NCBI GenBank assembly: GCA_964251965.1
Contig: CAXULQ010000010.1
Coordinates: 1 to 64,000 of the forward strand
DNA length: 64,000 bases
Direction of reading: 5' to 3'
Origin: Mucilaginibacter_A sp964251965
GTDB taxonomy: Bacteria; Bacteroidota; Bacteroidia; Sphingobacteriales; Sphingobacteriaceae
The notes under the pieces were generated by a model. It was not told where the DNA came from and did not search any database. It saw only the letters and a list, made by a program, of their open reading frames with translations. Each line of letters starts with the position of its first letter. Position 1 is the first letter of the stretch. A program made the translations under genes and the position numbers. Positions 41,609 through 50,871 of the stretch are shown here, piece by piece.

Positions 41609-43135
41609 ATGATAGATTTGGATCTTCCAACCAGTAAACATGATGAAAGCCGGCAAGGCGAAGCATTGGTGCTGGACAAACCTGTACTAAAAAACAACGG
41701 ACGCAAATTATATATTGAAAGTTACGGTTGCGCGATGAATTTTTCTGACAGCGAAATTGTAGCTTCTATTTTGGCCGATCAGGGTTTCGAAACCACTTCT
41801 GATTTTAAAGAAGCGGATGTGATTTTTATCAACACTTGTTCTATCCGCGAAAATGCCGAACAACGCGTAAGAAATAGATTAAAAGAATTCAAAGTTTCCA
41901 AACAACGGAATCCAGGAATGGTAGTTGGCGTTTTGGGCTGCATGGCCGAACGTTTAAAAGCGAAATTCCTGGAAGAAGAAAAATTAGTTGATGTAGTAGT
42001 TGGACCAGATGCGTACCGCGATCTGCCGAATTTAATTGAACAGGTTGACAGCGGACAAAAAGCGGTAAATGTGCTGCTTTCCAGGGAAGAAACTTATGCA
42101 GATATCAGTCCGGTTCGTTTAAACAGCAACGGCATCAACGCTTTTGTGTCGATTATGCGTGGCTGCGATAACATGTGTTCTTTTTGCGTGGTTCCGTTTA
42201 CGCGCGGCCGGGAACGCAGCCGGGATGCTTTTTCTATCATAAAAGAATGTGCGGATTTGTTTAATGCTGGTTATAAAGAAGTTACGCTGCTTGGGCAAAA
42301 TGTGGATTCTTATAAATGGAGCCCAAGCCTCACCAGCCTCACCCTAAATCCCTCTCCAAAGGAGAGGGACTTGAGCGGCACTACCGACGTTGCATCTCCC
42401 ATTAGTGCAGCTAACTCCCTCTCCCCTGGAGAGGGCTGGGGTGAGGCAATCAACTTTGCCGGTTTATTAGAACTCGTCGCCTTAATCAACCCAAAACTAC
42501 GCGTTCGTTTTTCTACTTCGCACCCAAAAGATATTACGGATGAAGTGTTGTACACGATGAAAAAGTACGATAACATCTGCAAATACATCCATTTGCCTGT
42601 ACAATCAGGTAATAGTCGCGTTTTGGAACTGATGAACCGTACATACGATCGCGCGTGGTACATGAACCGGATCGATGCGATCAGAAGGATTTTGCCTGAT
42701 TGCGCCATTTCTACCGATGTGATAACCGGTTTTTGTTCGGAAACAGAAGAAGAACACCAGGAAACGCTGAGCATGATGAATTATGTGCAATACGATTTCG
42801 CTTACATGTTTATGTATTCTGAACGGCCAGGGACTTTGGCAGCCAAACGTTATGCAGATGATATTCCGGAAGAAACAAAAGGCCGGCGTTTACGCGAAAT
42901 TGTGGATAAACAGCAAGCGCATTCGCACAAACGTTTGTTGGAGCAAATCGGCCAGGTACAACAGGTTTTGATCGAAAAACGTTCCAAAAAATCAGCATTA
43001 GATTATAGCGGAAGAAGTGATAAAAATGCAACGGTAGTTTTTCCGGCGGATGAACGTTTTAAACCAGGCGATTATGTAAATGTTTTGATTGAGAAATGTA
43101 CAACTGCAACCTTGATCGGTAAAATTGTAGGGTAA
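41609..43135 (+). CDS. miaB: tRNA-2-methylthio-N6-dimethylallyladenosine synthase with an in-frame palindromic insert
   Basis: A 508-residue radical-SAM methylthiotransferase starting at MIDLDLPTSKHDE. The N-terminal UPF0004 domain has YGCAMNFSDSE, NTCSIRENAEQR and GCMAERLK with the three Cys of the auxiliary cluster. The radical-SAM Cys triad is RGCDNMCSFC. GQNVDSYKW is followed, at residues about 238-279, by a Ser/Pro/Thr-rich insert absent from normal MiaB. The conserved INFAGLLELVA then resumes. A TRAM domain (last 65 residues) binds tRNA. Without the insert the length would be about 466, the usual value. It modifies A37 of tRNAs reading UNN codons. It is eight bases upstream of the sigma-54 regulator. 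Confidence 0.94.
   Translation: MIDLDLPTSKHDESRQGEALVLDKPVLKNNGRKLYIESYGCAMNFSDSEIVASILADQGFETTSDFKEADVIFINTCSIRENAEQRVRNRLKEFKVSKQRNPGMVVGVLGCMAERLKAKFLEEEKLVDVVVGPDAYRDLPNLIEQVDSGQKAVNVLLSREETYADISPVRLNSNGINAFVSIMRGCDNMCSFCVVPFTRGRERSRDAFSIIKECADLFNAGYKEVTLLGQNVDSYKWSPSLTSLTLNPSPKERDLSGTTDVASPISAANSLSPGEGWGEAINFAGLLELVALINPKLRVRFSTSHPKDITDEVLYTMKKYDNICKYIHLPVQSGNSRVLELMNRTYDRAWYMNRIDAIRRILPDCAISTDVITGFCSETEEEHQETLSMMNYVQYDFAYMFMYSERPGTLAAKRYADDIPEETKGRRLREIVDKQQAHSHKRLLEQIGQVQQVLIEKRSKKSALDYSGRSDKNATVVFPADERFKPGDYVNVLIEKCTTATLIGKIVG
42320..42446 (+). repeat. BIME-like pair of palindromes inserted in frame in miaB
   Basis: Two related palindromes lie in opposite orientation: 42337-42378, with stem CCCTCTCC/GGAGAGGG, and 42411-42446, with stem CCCTCTCC/GGAGAGGG again. 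The outer ends are CCTCACC and GGTGAGG. The 126-base insert is a multiple of three without stop codons. Each palindrome resembles the repeat flanking the DUF559 gene at 60.6-61.1 kb (CACCCCTAACCCCTCTC type, and the AGCGG end). Confidence 0.82.
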
Positions 43136-43142
43136 AAACAGT

Positions 43143-44405
43143 ATGGAGATACAGGAAATTAAACAGCGGTTTGGCATTATCGGCAATTCTCCGTTGCTAA
43201 ACCGCGCCATAGATATTGCAAACCAGGTTGCGCCAACTGATATTTCGGTTTTAATTACCGGCGAAAGCGGCAGTGGAAAGGAAGTTTTTTCGCATATCAT
43301 TCACCAAATGAGTCCGCGGAAACATGGTCCTTTTATCGCGGTAAATTGTGGTGCGATTCCCGAAGGAACCATTGATTCTGAACTGTTTGGACACGAAAAA
43401 GGTGCTTATACAGGCGCAGTCGGCGAGCGAAAAGGTTATTTTGAAACCGTAAACGGTGGTACTATTTTTTTAGACGAAATTGCGGAAATGCCGATTGGTA
43501 CACAAGCGCGTTTGCTGCGGGTTTTAGAATCCGGACAATATATTAAAGTTGGTTCATCCAAAGTAGAAAAAACTAATGTGCGCGTAATTGCGGCAACCAA
43601 TGTTGATGTTTATGATGCGGTAAAATCAGGAAAATTTAGGGAAGATCTATATTATCGCCTAAATACGGTTCCGTTGCGGATTCCGCCGTTGCGTGATCGG
43701 AAAGAAGATATTTACTTATTGTTCCGCAAGTTTACGGCTGATTTTACAGCAAAATACCGTTCGCCGCCAATCCAAATGAACGAAGATGCGCAGCAAATGC
43801 TCGTTAACTACAGCTGGCCGGGAAACGTTCGTCAGCTTAAAAATATTGCAGAACAATTAGCTGTTTTAGAACGCGAACACATCATCACCGGACAAAGTTT
43901 GCTGCAATACATCCCGCAGGAAAACAGCGGCAGCAATTTGCCGATGCGTATCAACCAGCAGAAAAAAGACGATTTTTCTGAACGTGATATTTTGTATAAA
44001 GTGCTTTTCGACATGAAGCGAGACATGACGGAGCTGAAAAAATTGGTTGCCGATATTATAGATAACGGCGGCGTTTCTGCTAATTATTCTGGAAATCCGC
44101 AGGTACTAAATCAGCTTTACCGGGATATTAAAGTTGAAGAAGACTATCACGAACATAACCACAATCACCATCAGCAGGAACCTACTTTAACCATACAGCA
44201 GCCAACGGTGCAAAACAACAAGGATTTTAGCATTACGCAGGAAGCAGAAGAAGTGGAAGAATCACTTTCGCTGATGGAAAAAGAATCGGACTTGATTAAA
44301 AAAGCTTTAAAAAAGCATAAAGGCAAACGTAAATTTGCTGCCCAGGAACTTGGGATTTCTGAACGGACACTTTACCGCAAAATCAAAGAATTAAATTTAA
44401 ATTAA
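43143..44405 (+). CDS. Sigma-54 interaction domain transcriptional activator without receiver domain
   Basis: A 420-residue regulator. The AAA+ domain starts almost at the N-terminus: GESGSGKE (Walker A), GAYTGAVG (sigma-54 contact loop), GGTIFLDEI (Walker B), and YSWPGNVRQLKN (sensor II region). There is no N-terminal signal-sensing domain. A linker around residues 338-352 is His/Gln-rich (YHEHNHNHHQQEP). The C-terminal Fis-type helix-turn-helix ends with FAAQELGISERTLYRKIKELN. It would activate sigma-54 promoters. The TAAAAACAGTAT copy 43133-43144 runs into its start codon. It is likely co-transcribed with miaB and lptE. Confidence 0.92.
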   Translation: MEIQEIKQRFGIIGNSPLLNRAIDIANQVAPTDISVLITGESGSGKEVFSHIIHQMSPRKHGPFIAVNCGAIPEGTIDSELFGHEKGAYTGAVGERKGYFETVNGGTIFLDEIAEMPIGTQARLLRVLESGQYIKVGSSKVEKTNVRVIAATNVDVYDAVKSGKFREDLYYRLNTVPLRIPPLRDRKEDIYLLFRKFTADFTAKYRSPPIQMNEDAQQMLVNYSWPGNVRQLKNIAEQLAVLEREHIITGQSLLQYIPQENSGSNLPMRINQQKKDDFSERDILYKVLFDMKRDMTELKKLVADIIDNGGVSANYSGNPQVLNQLYRDIKVEEDYHEHNHNHHQQEPTLTIQQPTVQNNKDFSITQEAEEVEESLSLMEKESDLIKKALKKHKGKRKFAAQELGISERTLYRKIKELNLN

Positions 44406-44436
44406 TCCGTTCTTAATTGTAAATGCTTCTTTTACC

Positions 44437-44946
44437 ATGAAAAAATTTGTGCTCCTGTTGTTTGTGCCGATGCTTTTGTTAAGCCAGTCTTGCGGCATTT
44501 ACTCGCTTAACGGAGGTTCTGTTGGAAGCCTGAAAACCGTAAATGTGCTGTTTTTTGAAAACATTGCGCCTTTAGTAGTCAATAATTTAAGCCAGAGTTT
44601 TACTACGGCACTGCAAGACCGCATCCGTACCCAAACTCGTTTAAGTACCGTTAGGGGCGATGCGGATTGTACACTGGAGGGCCGCATTACCGGTTACACC
44701 ATTGCGCCAACGGTTTTGCCGGCTGCAAATTCTAACACAGCACCTATTGCCAATACAAACCGTTTAACCATTACGGTAAGCGTTAAATACACCAATAATT
44801 TAGACCCGAAATTGAGTTTTGAGCAATCATTTTCTCGTTACCAGGATTTTCAGGGTGAAATTGCGACGCAAGAACAAGCACTGATCGTTAAAATCAATAA
44901 TGATTTAACGGAAGATATTTTTAACCGGGCTTTTGCAAATTGGTAA
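44437..44946 (+). CDS. lptE: LptE-like lipoprotein
   Basis: A 169-residue lipoprotein (LLLSQSCGIYSLNGG, lipobox Cys19). KTVNVLFFENIAPLV and LSQSFTTALQDRIRTQTRLSTV, together with LEGRITGYTIAPT and the tail LTEDIFNRAFANW, match the Bacteroidota LptE family, which plugs LptD during lipopolysaccharide insertion into the outer membrane. The repeat copy 44423-44434 lies two bases before the start. It overlaps the next gene by seven bases. Confidence 0.85.
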   Translation: MKKFVLLLFVPMLLLSQSCGIYSLNGGSVGSLKTVNVLFFENIAPLVVNNLSQSFTTALQDRIRTQTRLSTVRGDADCTLEGRITGYTIAPTVLPAANSNTAPIANTNRLTITVSVKYTNNLDPKLSFEQSFSRYQDFQGEIATQEQALIVKINNDLTEDIFNRAFANW

Positions 44947-46580
44947 GCAAAATCGTAGTTTCAACCGTGGATCAGCAAATACAAAACGGGCAAGACCCAA
45001 AGTTTTTACAGCATTTATTGGCCAATCCGGCAGCTATCGCTCAAAAAGACCGGCAGCAGTTAGAAACACTGGTAGAAACTTATCCGCAATGCAGCATTTT
45101 CCATTTGCTGCTGGCCAAAGCAGCACAAAATGGAGAGGTGGCAACTGCTTCGAAAACCCTTCAATCCGCAGCAGTTTATGCAGCCAACCGCGAAGTTTTG
45201 TTTCGGTTGATCCATCAGCCTGAACGAATAATTGCACCAAAACAAGAAAAAATTTATCCTTTTGTAGAAGCAGAAACGCCAAATTCGGATGCTTCTTTTA
45301 CCCCTGAAATTTTAGTAAAGGATGAAACTGAAGTTGCTTCGTCGGAAAAAAATGCTTTTGCAGAAACTTATCCGGTAGAAATAATCAATACTGCTTTTAA
45401 GGAGAAAAAAGTTGCACCAGTTAAAGATGAGGTAATTCTTTTGGAAGAAAGTCATCCTGAAGAAAATCCTTCAGCAGGAAATATAGATGCTTCTTTTACC
45501 AATGAAAAATTAACAGCAGAACCATCCGCAGAAACTGAAAATGATTTTTCCCTCAACCTAAACTTTGAAGAAGCAATTGCTGCCGAAAATGATTTGAGAG
45601 TTGAAGATGTAAACTTGGCTTTTGTAAATGAATTTGCCGAGGAAATGATATTTCTTGCGGAAGAAGAACCCAAATCATCTCAACGAGCAGAAGAAATCAG
45701 TGATTTACAAACTGAACCGAAAGCAACAACTCATCCTTTTTTTGATGAAATTGACGAAGAAGTTTATGATGAAATAACAGCGATTGAAGACATCCATTTT
45801 GATGTGGTAAAAACAGCATCATCGCCGGAGGAAACAAAAATTGCTGCCGAACCAGAAAAAGTGGTTGAGGAAATTCCTCGGCTAAACGTTCAGGATAAAG
45901 CGGAAAAAGATATGCTGAGCAGCATTGCTTCCATAGATTATTTCACTTTTAACAATAAATTCGGCCAAAAGCAAACCAGTCAGCAGCCAACTGCAACGGT
46001 CGCAGAAATTAAAACGGATGTTGTTGCGGCAAAAACTGAAAATCTACCGGCAGAAAAAGAATCGGAAACGGTTTCTAAATACCACGATGATAAAATGCCT
46101 TATACTTTTATGTGGTGGCTGGATAAAACCCGGAAAGAGTATGAAGGCACTTATCAGCCTTACATTAAAAATATAACAGCACAAGCTGGTACTGGTTTAA
46201 GTGTTGGGCCAGAGCTGCACCAGCAATATATCGAAAGTATTTTCCACGCCCAGCCGGTACATGAATTAACGGAAAGCAGCCTTCCGCCTGTTATCCAGCC
46301 ACACGTACACCGTAAAGAAGACCAGTTAATTGAGCGTTTTATTATTGAGGAACCACATATCCATCCGCCAAGCAATGAAAAGCTGGATACAGAAAACAAG
46401 GCTAAAAAGAGTTCGGAAGATGCCGATGTTTTGGTAACCGAAACATTAGCTAAAATTTATTTAGACCAGATGCTTTACCACAAAGCCTTAGATACTTATA
46501 AAAAGCTGGTGTTGAAATTTCCGGAAAAAAGCAGTTACTTTGCTGCCCAGATAGACTTGATAGAGAAAAAAATAAATTAA
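44940..46580 (+). CDS. Acidic TPR-like protein of unknown function
   Basis: A protein of about 546 residues. The start is uncertain: TTG at 44940 overlaps lptE by seven bases, and GTG at 44964 is an alternative. The N-terminal 90 residues are helical (FLQHLLANPAAIAQKDRQQLETLV), the middle 100-350 is very acidic and low in complexity, and the last 60 residues form a TPR-type helix pair (TETLAKIYLDQMLYHKALDTYKKLVLKFP). Such proteins sit beside lptE and secG in many Bacteroidota, suggesting an envelope-biogenesis role. Two repeat copies are translated as DASFT and a third as VKTAS. Confidence 0.7.
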   Translation: MVSKIVVSTVDQQIQNGQDPKFLQHLLANPAAIAQKDRQQLETLVETYPQCSIFHLLLAKAAQNGEVATASKTLQSAAVYAANREVLFRLIHQPERIIAPKQEKIYPFVEAETPNSDASFTPEILVKDETEVASSEKNAFAETYPVEIINTAFKEKKVAPVKDEVILLEESHPEENPSAGNIDASFTNEKLTAEPSAETENDFSLNLNFEEAIAAENDLRVEDVNLAFVNEFAEEMIFLAEEEPKSSQRAEEISDLQTEPKATTHPFFDEIDEEVYDEITAIEDIHFDVVKTASSPEETKIAAEPEKVVEEIPRLNVQDKAEKDMLSSIASIDYFTFNNKFGQKQTSQQPTATVAEIKTDVVAAKTENLPAEKESETVSKYHDDKMPYTFMWWLDKTRKEYEGTYQPYIKNITAQAGTGLSVGPELHQQYIESIFHAQPVHELTESSLPPVIQPHVHRKEDQLIERFIIEEPHIHPPSNEKLDTENKAKKSSEDADVLVTETLAKIYLDQMLYHKALDTYKKLVLKFPEKSSYFAAQIDLIEKKIN

Positions 46581-46591
46581 ACATCATAAAA

Positions 46592-46936
46592 ATGTATTTA
46601 GTACTTGTTATCCTGATCATTATTGTTTGCATCCTTCTTGGTTTGATCGTGTTGATCCAAAACCCCAAAGGCGGAGGCTTAAATTCTAATTTCTCCAGTT
46701 CGTCTCAAATGATGGGCGTACAAAAAACCGGTGATTTCTTAGAAAAAGGAACTTGGGTATTGGCCATTGTGCTGATGGTTTTTTCGCTTGCCGTAAACGT
46801 AGTTTCTAAAAACGGCCCTTCTTCTGCCAACACTTTACAAAACCAGGAACAAATTGAAAAGGCATCAAAACCATCTGCTCCAGTTAGCGGACCGTTAAAC
46901 TTGCCTCCGATGCAAAAAGCGCCAACAAAAAAATAG
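46592..46936 (+). CDS. secG: Preprotein translocase subunit SecG
   Basis: A 114-residue protein with two membrane helices (about 2-20 and 51-70). The cytoplasmic loop has VLIQNPKGGGLNSNFSSS, the SecG signature, and the C-terminal tail is Pro/Lys-rich. It assists SecYEG in protein export. It lies 11 bases after the TPR-like gene and closes the cluster, with a TAAAAACAGTAT copy and a terminator following. Confidence 0.93.
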   Translation: MYLVLVILIIIVCILLGLIVLIQNPKGGGLNSNFSSSSQMMGVQKTGDFLEKGTWVLAIVLMVFSLAVNVVSKNGPSSANTLQNQEQIEKASKPSAPVSGPLNLPPMQKAPTKK

Positions 46937-46959
46937 GCATAAAAACAGTATTTATCTCG

Positions 46960-46987
46960 AGGCTTCTATTAAAATGGAAGCCTTTTT
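46960..46987 (+). terminator. Rho-independent terminator after secG
   Basis: AGGCTTC (46960-46966) pairs with GAAGCCT (46977-46983), extended inward by ATT/AAT, and is followed by a T-run to 46987. A repeat copy lies at 46940-46951. The remaining gap to groES (46988-47177) holds the groESL promoter region, in which I could not identify a certain promoter or CIRCE element. Confidence 0.78.
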
Positions 46988-47177
46988 GTTTTGTTGTGGT
47001 TTCTGCCAGGATGGCACGTTCGTCTCGTAAAAAGTCGCTTCATATATTTTTATCAAAAGTAATTTTGGCAAGAAGGACTAACAAATAAGTCAATATGTAC
47101 ACAAATTAACCTTTGGCACAATTGCTGACCGACGAACACCAAACAATATTTTTATCTTAAACTAAAAATTAACAAAA

Positions 47178-47453
47178 ATGTCATTAAACATTAAACCAAT
47201 CGGAGACAGGGTAGTAGTAGAAGCTGCTGCTGCCGAAGAAAAAACGGCATCCGGCCTTTTCATTCCAGATACTGCAAAAGAAAAACCACAGCGTGGCACT
47301 ATTGTGGCCGTTGGCGAAGGCAAAGTAGATGAGCCTTTAACTGTTAAAGTTGGAGACCAGGTTTTATATGGTAAATACGCAGGTACAGAAATTACTTACG
47401 AAGGTAAAGAATACTTAATCATGCGTGAATCAGACGTTTACGCAGTTCTGTAA
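47178..47453 (+). CDS. groES: Co-chaperonin GroES
   Basis: A 91-residue GroES with KPIGDRVVVEAAAAEEKTASGLFIPDTAKEKP, here cited as positions 6-37, holding the mobile loop, and VLYGKYAGTEI near the C-terminus. It caps the GroEL ring. groEL follows 76 bases downstream, as a normal groESL operon. Repeat copies are absent from 46952 to 49243. Confidence 0.98.
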   Translation: MSLNIKPIGDRVVVEAAAAEEKTASGLFIPDTAKEKPQRGTIVAVGEGKVDEPLTVKVGDQVLYGKYAGTEITYEGKEYLIMRESDVYAVL

Positions 47454-47529
47454 GCCAGAAAGCGGGCGTTTTTGACCCAATTATTTTCTCTTAATAATTA
47501 TTCACTAAAAAGGTAAAACCTAAAATATA

Positions 47530-49173
47530 ATGGCAAAACAAGTTAAATATAATGTAGAAGCACGCGATGCTTTAAAACGCGGTGTTGATATTTTAGCCAA
47601 TGCGGTTAAAGTAACTTTAGGCCCAAAAGGCCGTAACGTTATTATCGACAAAAAATTTGGTTCCCCAATCATCACTAAAGATGGTGTAACGGTTGCTAAA
47701 GAAATCGAACTAAAAGATTCTTTGGAGAACATGGGCGCACAAATGGTAAAAGAAGTGGCTTCTAAAACTGCTGATATTGCAGGTGACGGAACTACAACTG
47801 CTACTGTTTTGGCACAAGCTATTGTTACTGCCGGTATTAAAAACGTTGCCGCCGGTGCAAATCCGATGGATTTAAAACGCGGTATCGATAAAGCAGTTGC
47901 TGCTGTTGTTACTAATTTGAAACAACAATCTCAAACGGTTGGCGAAGACAATAACAAAATCAAACAAGTTGCTTCAATCTCTGCAAATAATGACGAAGTT
48001 ATTGGTTCTTTAATTGCCGAAGCAATGGCAAAAGTTGGTAAAGATGGTGTAATAACTGTTGAAGAAGCAAAAGGTACTGAAACTGAAGTAAAAACAGTTG
48101 AAGGTATGCAGTTTGACCGCGGTTACTTATCACCATATTTCGTAACCAATGCTGATAAAATGGAAGCGGAATTAGAAAACCCTTACATTTTGATTTATGA
48201 TAAAAAGATTTCTTCTATGAAGGAATTGTTGCCGGTATTGGAAAAACAAGTTCAAACAGGCAAACCGTTATTAATTATTGCCGAAGATTTAGACGGAGAA
48301 GCATTGGCAACTTTGGTTGTTAATAAAATCCGCGGTTCTTTGAAAGTTGTTGCTGTTAAAGCGCCAGGTTTTGGTGACCGTCGTAAAGCAATGTTAGAAG
48401 ATATCGCTATCCTAACTGGCGGAACAGTAATTTCTGAAGAAAGAGGTTACAAGTTAGAAAATGCCGACCTTTCTTACTTAGGTACTGCTGAGAAAATTGT
48501 TGTTGATAAAGACAACACAACGGTTATAAATGGTGCTGGAAAATCAGAAGAGATTAAAGCACGTGTTAACCAGATCAAGACTCAAATCGATTCAACAACT
48601 TCTGATTACGACCGCGAAAAATTGCAAGAACGCTTAGCCAAATTATCTGGCGGTGTGGCTGTATTGTACGTTGGTGCTGCTACAGAAGTAGAAATGAAAG
48701 AGAAAAAAGACCGTGTTGACGATGCTTTACATGCAACCCGCGCTGCGGTTGAAGAAGGTATTGTTGCCGGTGGTGGTGTTGCTTTCATCCGTGCGGTAGA
48801 ATCTTTAAAAGATTTGAAAGGCGAAAATGAAGACGAAAATACCGGTATCCAAATCATTCGCCGTGCGATTGAAGAACCATTACGTCAAATCTGCGAAAAC
48901 GCAGGTATCGAAGGTTCTATCGTAGTTCAAAAAGTAAAAGAAGGAACTGCCGATTTCGGTTATAACGCACGTACCGATAAATACGAAAACTTAATTGGTG
49001 CCGGTGTTATCGACCCAACTAAAGTAGGCCGTGTGGCTTTGGAAAATGCTGCTTCTATCGCTGCCATGTTGTTAACCACAGAATGTGTGTTGGCAGATGA
49101 TGCAGAAGAAGATAAAGGTGGCCACGGTATGCCTCCAATGGGAGGCGGTGGTGGTATGGGTGGCATGATGTAA
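47530..49173 (+). CDS. groEL: Chaperonin GroEL
   Basis: A 547-residue chaperonin of standard length. LGPKGRNVIID and DGTTTATVLA mark the nucleotide-binding site, with the catalytic Asp in AGGGVAFIRAV region (about 415) and the GGHGMPPMGGGGGMGGMM tail. It folds cytoplasmic proteins inside the ring capped by GroES. Codon use (many GTT, GCT, AAA) is that of a highly expressed gene. A strong terminator follows. Confidence 0.99.
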   Translation: MAKQVKYNVEARDALKRGVDILANAVKVTLGPKGRNVIIDKKFGSPIITKDGVTVAKEIELKDSLENMGAQMVKEVASKTADIAGDGTTTATVLAQAIVTAGIKNVAAGANPMDLKRGIDKAVAAVVTNLKQQSQTVGEDNNKIKQVASISANNDEVIGSLIAEAMAKVGKDGVITVEEAKGTETEVKTVEGMQFDRGYLSPYFVTNADKMEAELENPYILIYDKKISSMKELLPVLEKQVQTGKPLLIIAEDLDGEALATLVVNKIRGSLKVVAVKAPGFGDRRKAMLEDIAILTGGTVISEERGYKLENADLSYLGTAEKIVVDKDNTTVINGAGKSEEIKARVNQIKTQIDSTTSDYDREKLQERLAKLSGGVAVLYVGAATEVEMKEKKDRVDDALHATRAAVEEGIVAGGGVAFIRAVESLKDLKGENEDENTGIQIIRRAIEEPLRQICENAGIEGSIVVQKVKEGTADFGYNARTDKYENLIGAGVIDPTKVGRVALENAASIAAMLLTTECVLADDAEEDKGGHGMPPMGGGGGMGGMM

Positions 49174-49203
49174 TATCATTTGCTCTATAAACACTTATTG
49201 TAC

Positions 49204-49238
49204 AAAAAGTCTGTCTGGTATTCCAGACAGACTTTTTT
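49204..49238 (+). terminator. Rho-independent terminator after groEL
   Basis: AAAAAGTCTGTCTGG (49204-49218) pairs with CCAGACAGACTTTTT (49223-49237) as a perfect 15-base stem with a 4-base loop, then T. It ends the groESL operon. Confidence 0.93.
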
Positions 49239-49243
49239 GTTTG

Positions 49244-49273
49244 ATACTGTTTTTACAGGCATAAAAGAAGTAT
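49244..49273. repeat. Mixed inverted pair: TAAAAACAGTAT facing TAAAAGAAGTAT
   Basis: The reverse TAAAAACAGTAT copy (49244-49255) and the forward TAAAAGAAGTAT copy (49262-49273) are six bases apart. It shows that the two sister motifs can form an inverted unit together. It directly follows the groEL terminator. Confidence 0.78.
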
Positions 49274-49514
49274 TAGCGTAATTATTCCCTCAAAATGTTT
49301 CTTTTTATTTAATCGAACGATTATATGTTTAAACTTATATTGAAATGACCGACAAAAGGTAATATGGGCACTATGTTTGTTTAAACAAATACATGAAAGT
49401 ATTATTAGAAAAAAAGAACCACCTTAAAAGTATCATCATTGAATGGATGCTTTTGGAAGCACCAATCATCATTACCTCTTTACTATAGTTTATTGTTGTT
49501 GATGACAGACAGCT
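49274..49514. other. AT-rich gap with a possible 31-codon ORF (49393-49488)
   Basis: No known gene is seen. An ATG-started frame at 49393-49488 would encode 31 residues beginning MKVLLEKKNHLK and ending in a hydrophobic IIITSLL. It could be a small peptide or a remnant; there is no supporting signal. The remainder of the gap shows nothing. Confidence 0.25.
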
Positions 49515-50861
49515 TCAAATCTGTTTTCTGGATTTAATTTCCAAATATCTGTTAATCGTGTTTCCCGTTAATTCCTGCGGATCACACAAAATAGATTGAA
49601 TTCCATATCGGTTCAATTCTCTTACAATCAACTTCTTCTCGTACAAAAATTTTTCTGCTATTGTTTTGATGTAAATTTTTTCAACATCTTCAGCAGGCAT
49701 TTCCGTTATCGTTTCCAGTTCTGTATTCTTAAAAAATACCACCAAAAGCAGGTGCAAACGGGCGATCTTTCTTAAATAAGGTAGTTGTCGTTCCATTGCA
49801 GATAGGCTTTCAAAATTTGTAAAGAAAACCACTAAACTGCGCTGTTTAATTACCGTTCTAACCTTGGCATACAACGCTTCCATGTTGGTTTCGAGGTAAC
49901 GGGTTTTTTCTTTGTGAAGGATCTGCAAAATTTTATGGAGATGACCAGGACGACGATCTGCAGGAAGCACAGCCCCAATCTTCTCTGAAATGGTAATTAA
50001 ACCAGCGCGGTCTTCTTTTAACATGGCAATATTCAACAAAGCCAGCGTTGCGTTTATAGCGTAATCCAATAAACTCAAGCCTTCAAACGGCATTTTCATG
50101 ACGCGGGATTTATCGATGATGCAATACACCTGCTGCGATTTTTCGTCGGTAAAAGAATTTACCATCGTGTCGCCTTTTCGGGCAGTTGCTTTCCAGTTGA
50201 TGGTTCGGTAATCATCTCCGGGAACGTAGTTTTTGATCTGCTCAAACTCCATACTCTGCCCAATACGTCTGACTTTTTTGATGCCCAAATCCGTCAGTCG
50301 GTTTGAAACAGCCAGCAATTCGTATTTCTGCATCTGCAAAAAAGAAGGATAAACCGGCAAAACTTCTGCCTGTTCAAAATTGTAACGGCGGCTAACCAAT
50401 GCAAGCGGCGATTGCACATAAGCCCGAATATCACCAAATTCATATTCGCCGCGCTTGGTTGGCCGCAGTTGGTAATTGATCATTTTATGCCCACGCGGTT
50501 TTAAACTTGTTTTAAACCACACATCCCGTTTTTGAAACTGAAAAGGAATTTCATCAATCAAACCTAAAGTTATTGGGAACGGATAGAAGCTTTCTGCATA
50601 AATGTTTAAATCGTTTTCATCGCCGTTACTCAAACGTTCCGGTGCATTTCTGCTGGCAAACAGTCCGTTTTGCGTACGATAAAGTAGAAAAAGATCGATC
50701 AGCAACAACAATATCAAGGCGCAAAAGAAGAACACCGGAATATCGCCCAGCCAACTGAAAAAAAAGGATAGTAAAAACAGTATCACCGAAAAGCCTAAAC
50801 CGAAAAATAAGCGGTTGCCCAGGAAAAGGTCTTTGTAAAACTGCTGATAAAGGTTTTTCAA
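49515..50861 (-). CDS. DUF58 domain protein
   Basis: A 448-residue protein with two N-terminal membrane helices (about 18-36 and 38-58). The DUF58 core has GQSMEFEQIKNYVPGDDYRTINWKATAR, cited as about 215-240, and continues into a von Willebrand-like region with QVYCIIDKSRVM (MIDAS-like Asp). It is a partner of the MoxR ATPase just upstream; such pairs act in protein or complex maturation. It is the last gene of the minus-strand cluster. A repeat copy is in the 10-base gap upstream (50863) and another is translated at 50772. Confidence 0.9.
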   Translation of the reverse strand: MKNLYQQFYKDLFLGNRLFFGLGFSVILFLLSFFFSWLGDIPVFFFCALILLLLIDLFLLYRTQNGLFASRNAPERLSNGDENDLNIYAESFYPFPITLGLIDEIPFQFQKRDVWFKTSLKPRGHKMINYQLRPTKRGEYEFGDIRAYVQSPLALVSRRYNFEQAEVLPVYPSFLQMQKYELLAVSNRLTDLGIKKVRRIGQSMEFEQIKNYVPGDDYRTINWKATARKGDTMVNSFTDEKSQQVYCIIDKSRVMKMPFEGLSLLDYAINATLALLNIAMLKEDRAGLITISEKIGAVLPADRRPGHLHKILQILHKEKTRYLETNMEALYAKVRTVIKQRSLVVFFTNFESLSAMERQLPYLRKIARLHLLLVVFFKNTELETITEMPAEDVEKIYIKTIAEKFLYEKKLIVRELNRYGIQSILCDPQELTGNTINRYLEIKSRKQI

Positions 50862-50871
50862 AATGCTTCTT

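Noticed and set aside
47112..47128. TTGGCACAATTGCTG upstream of groES as a sigma-54 promoter
   Set aside because: The GG and GC elements are two bases too close for a -24/-12 promoter, and no CIRCE repeat was found either.
49393..49488. A 31-codon ORF as a real small gene
   Set aside because: No start signal, homology or neighbour link supports it; listed only as a description of the gap.
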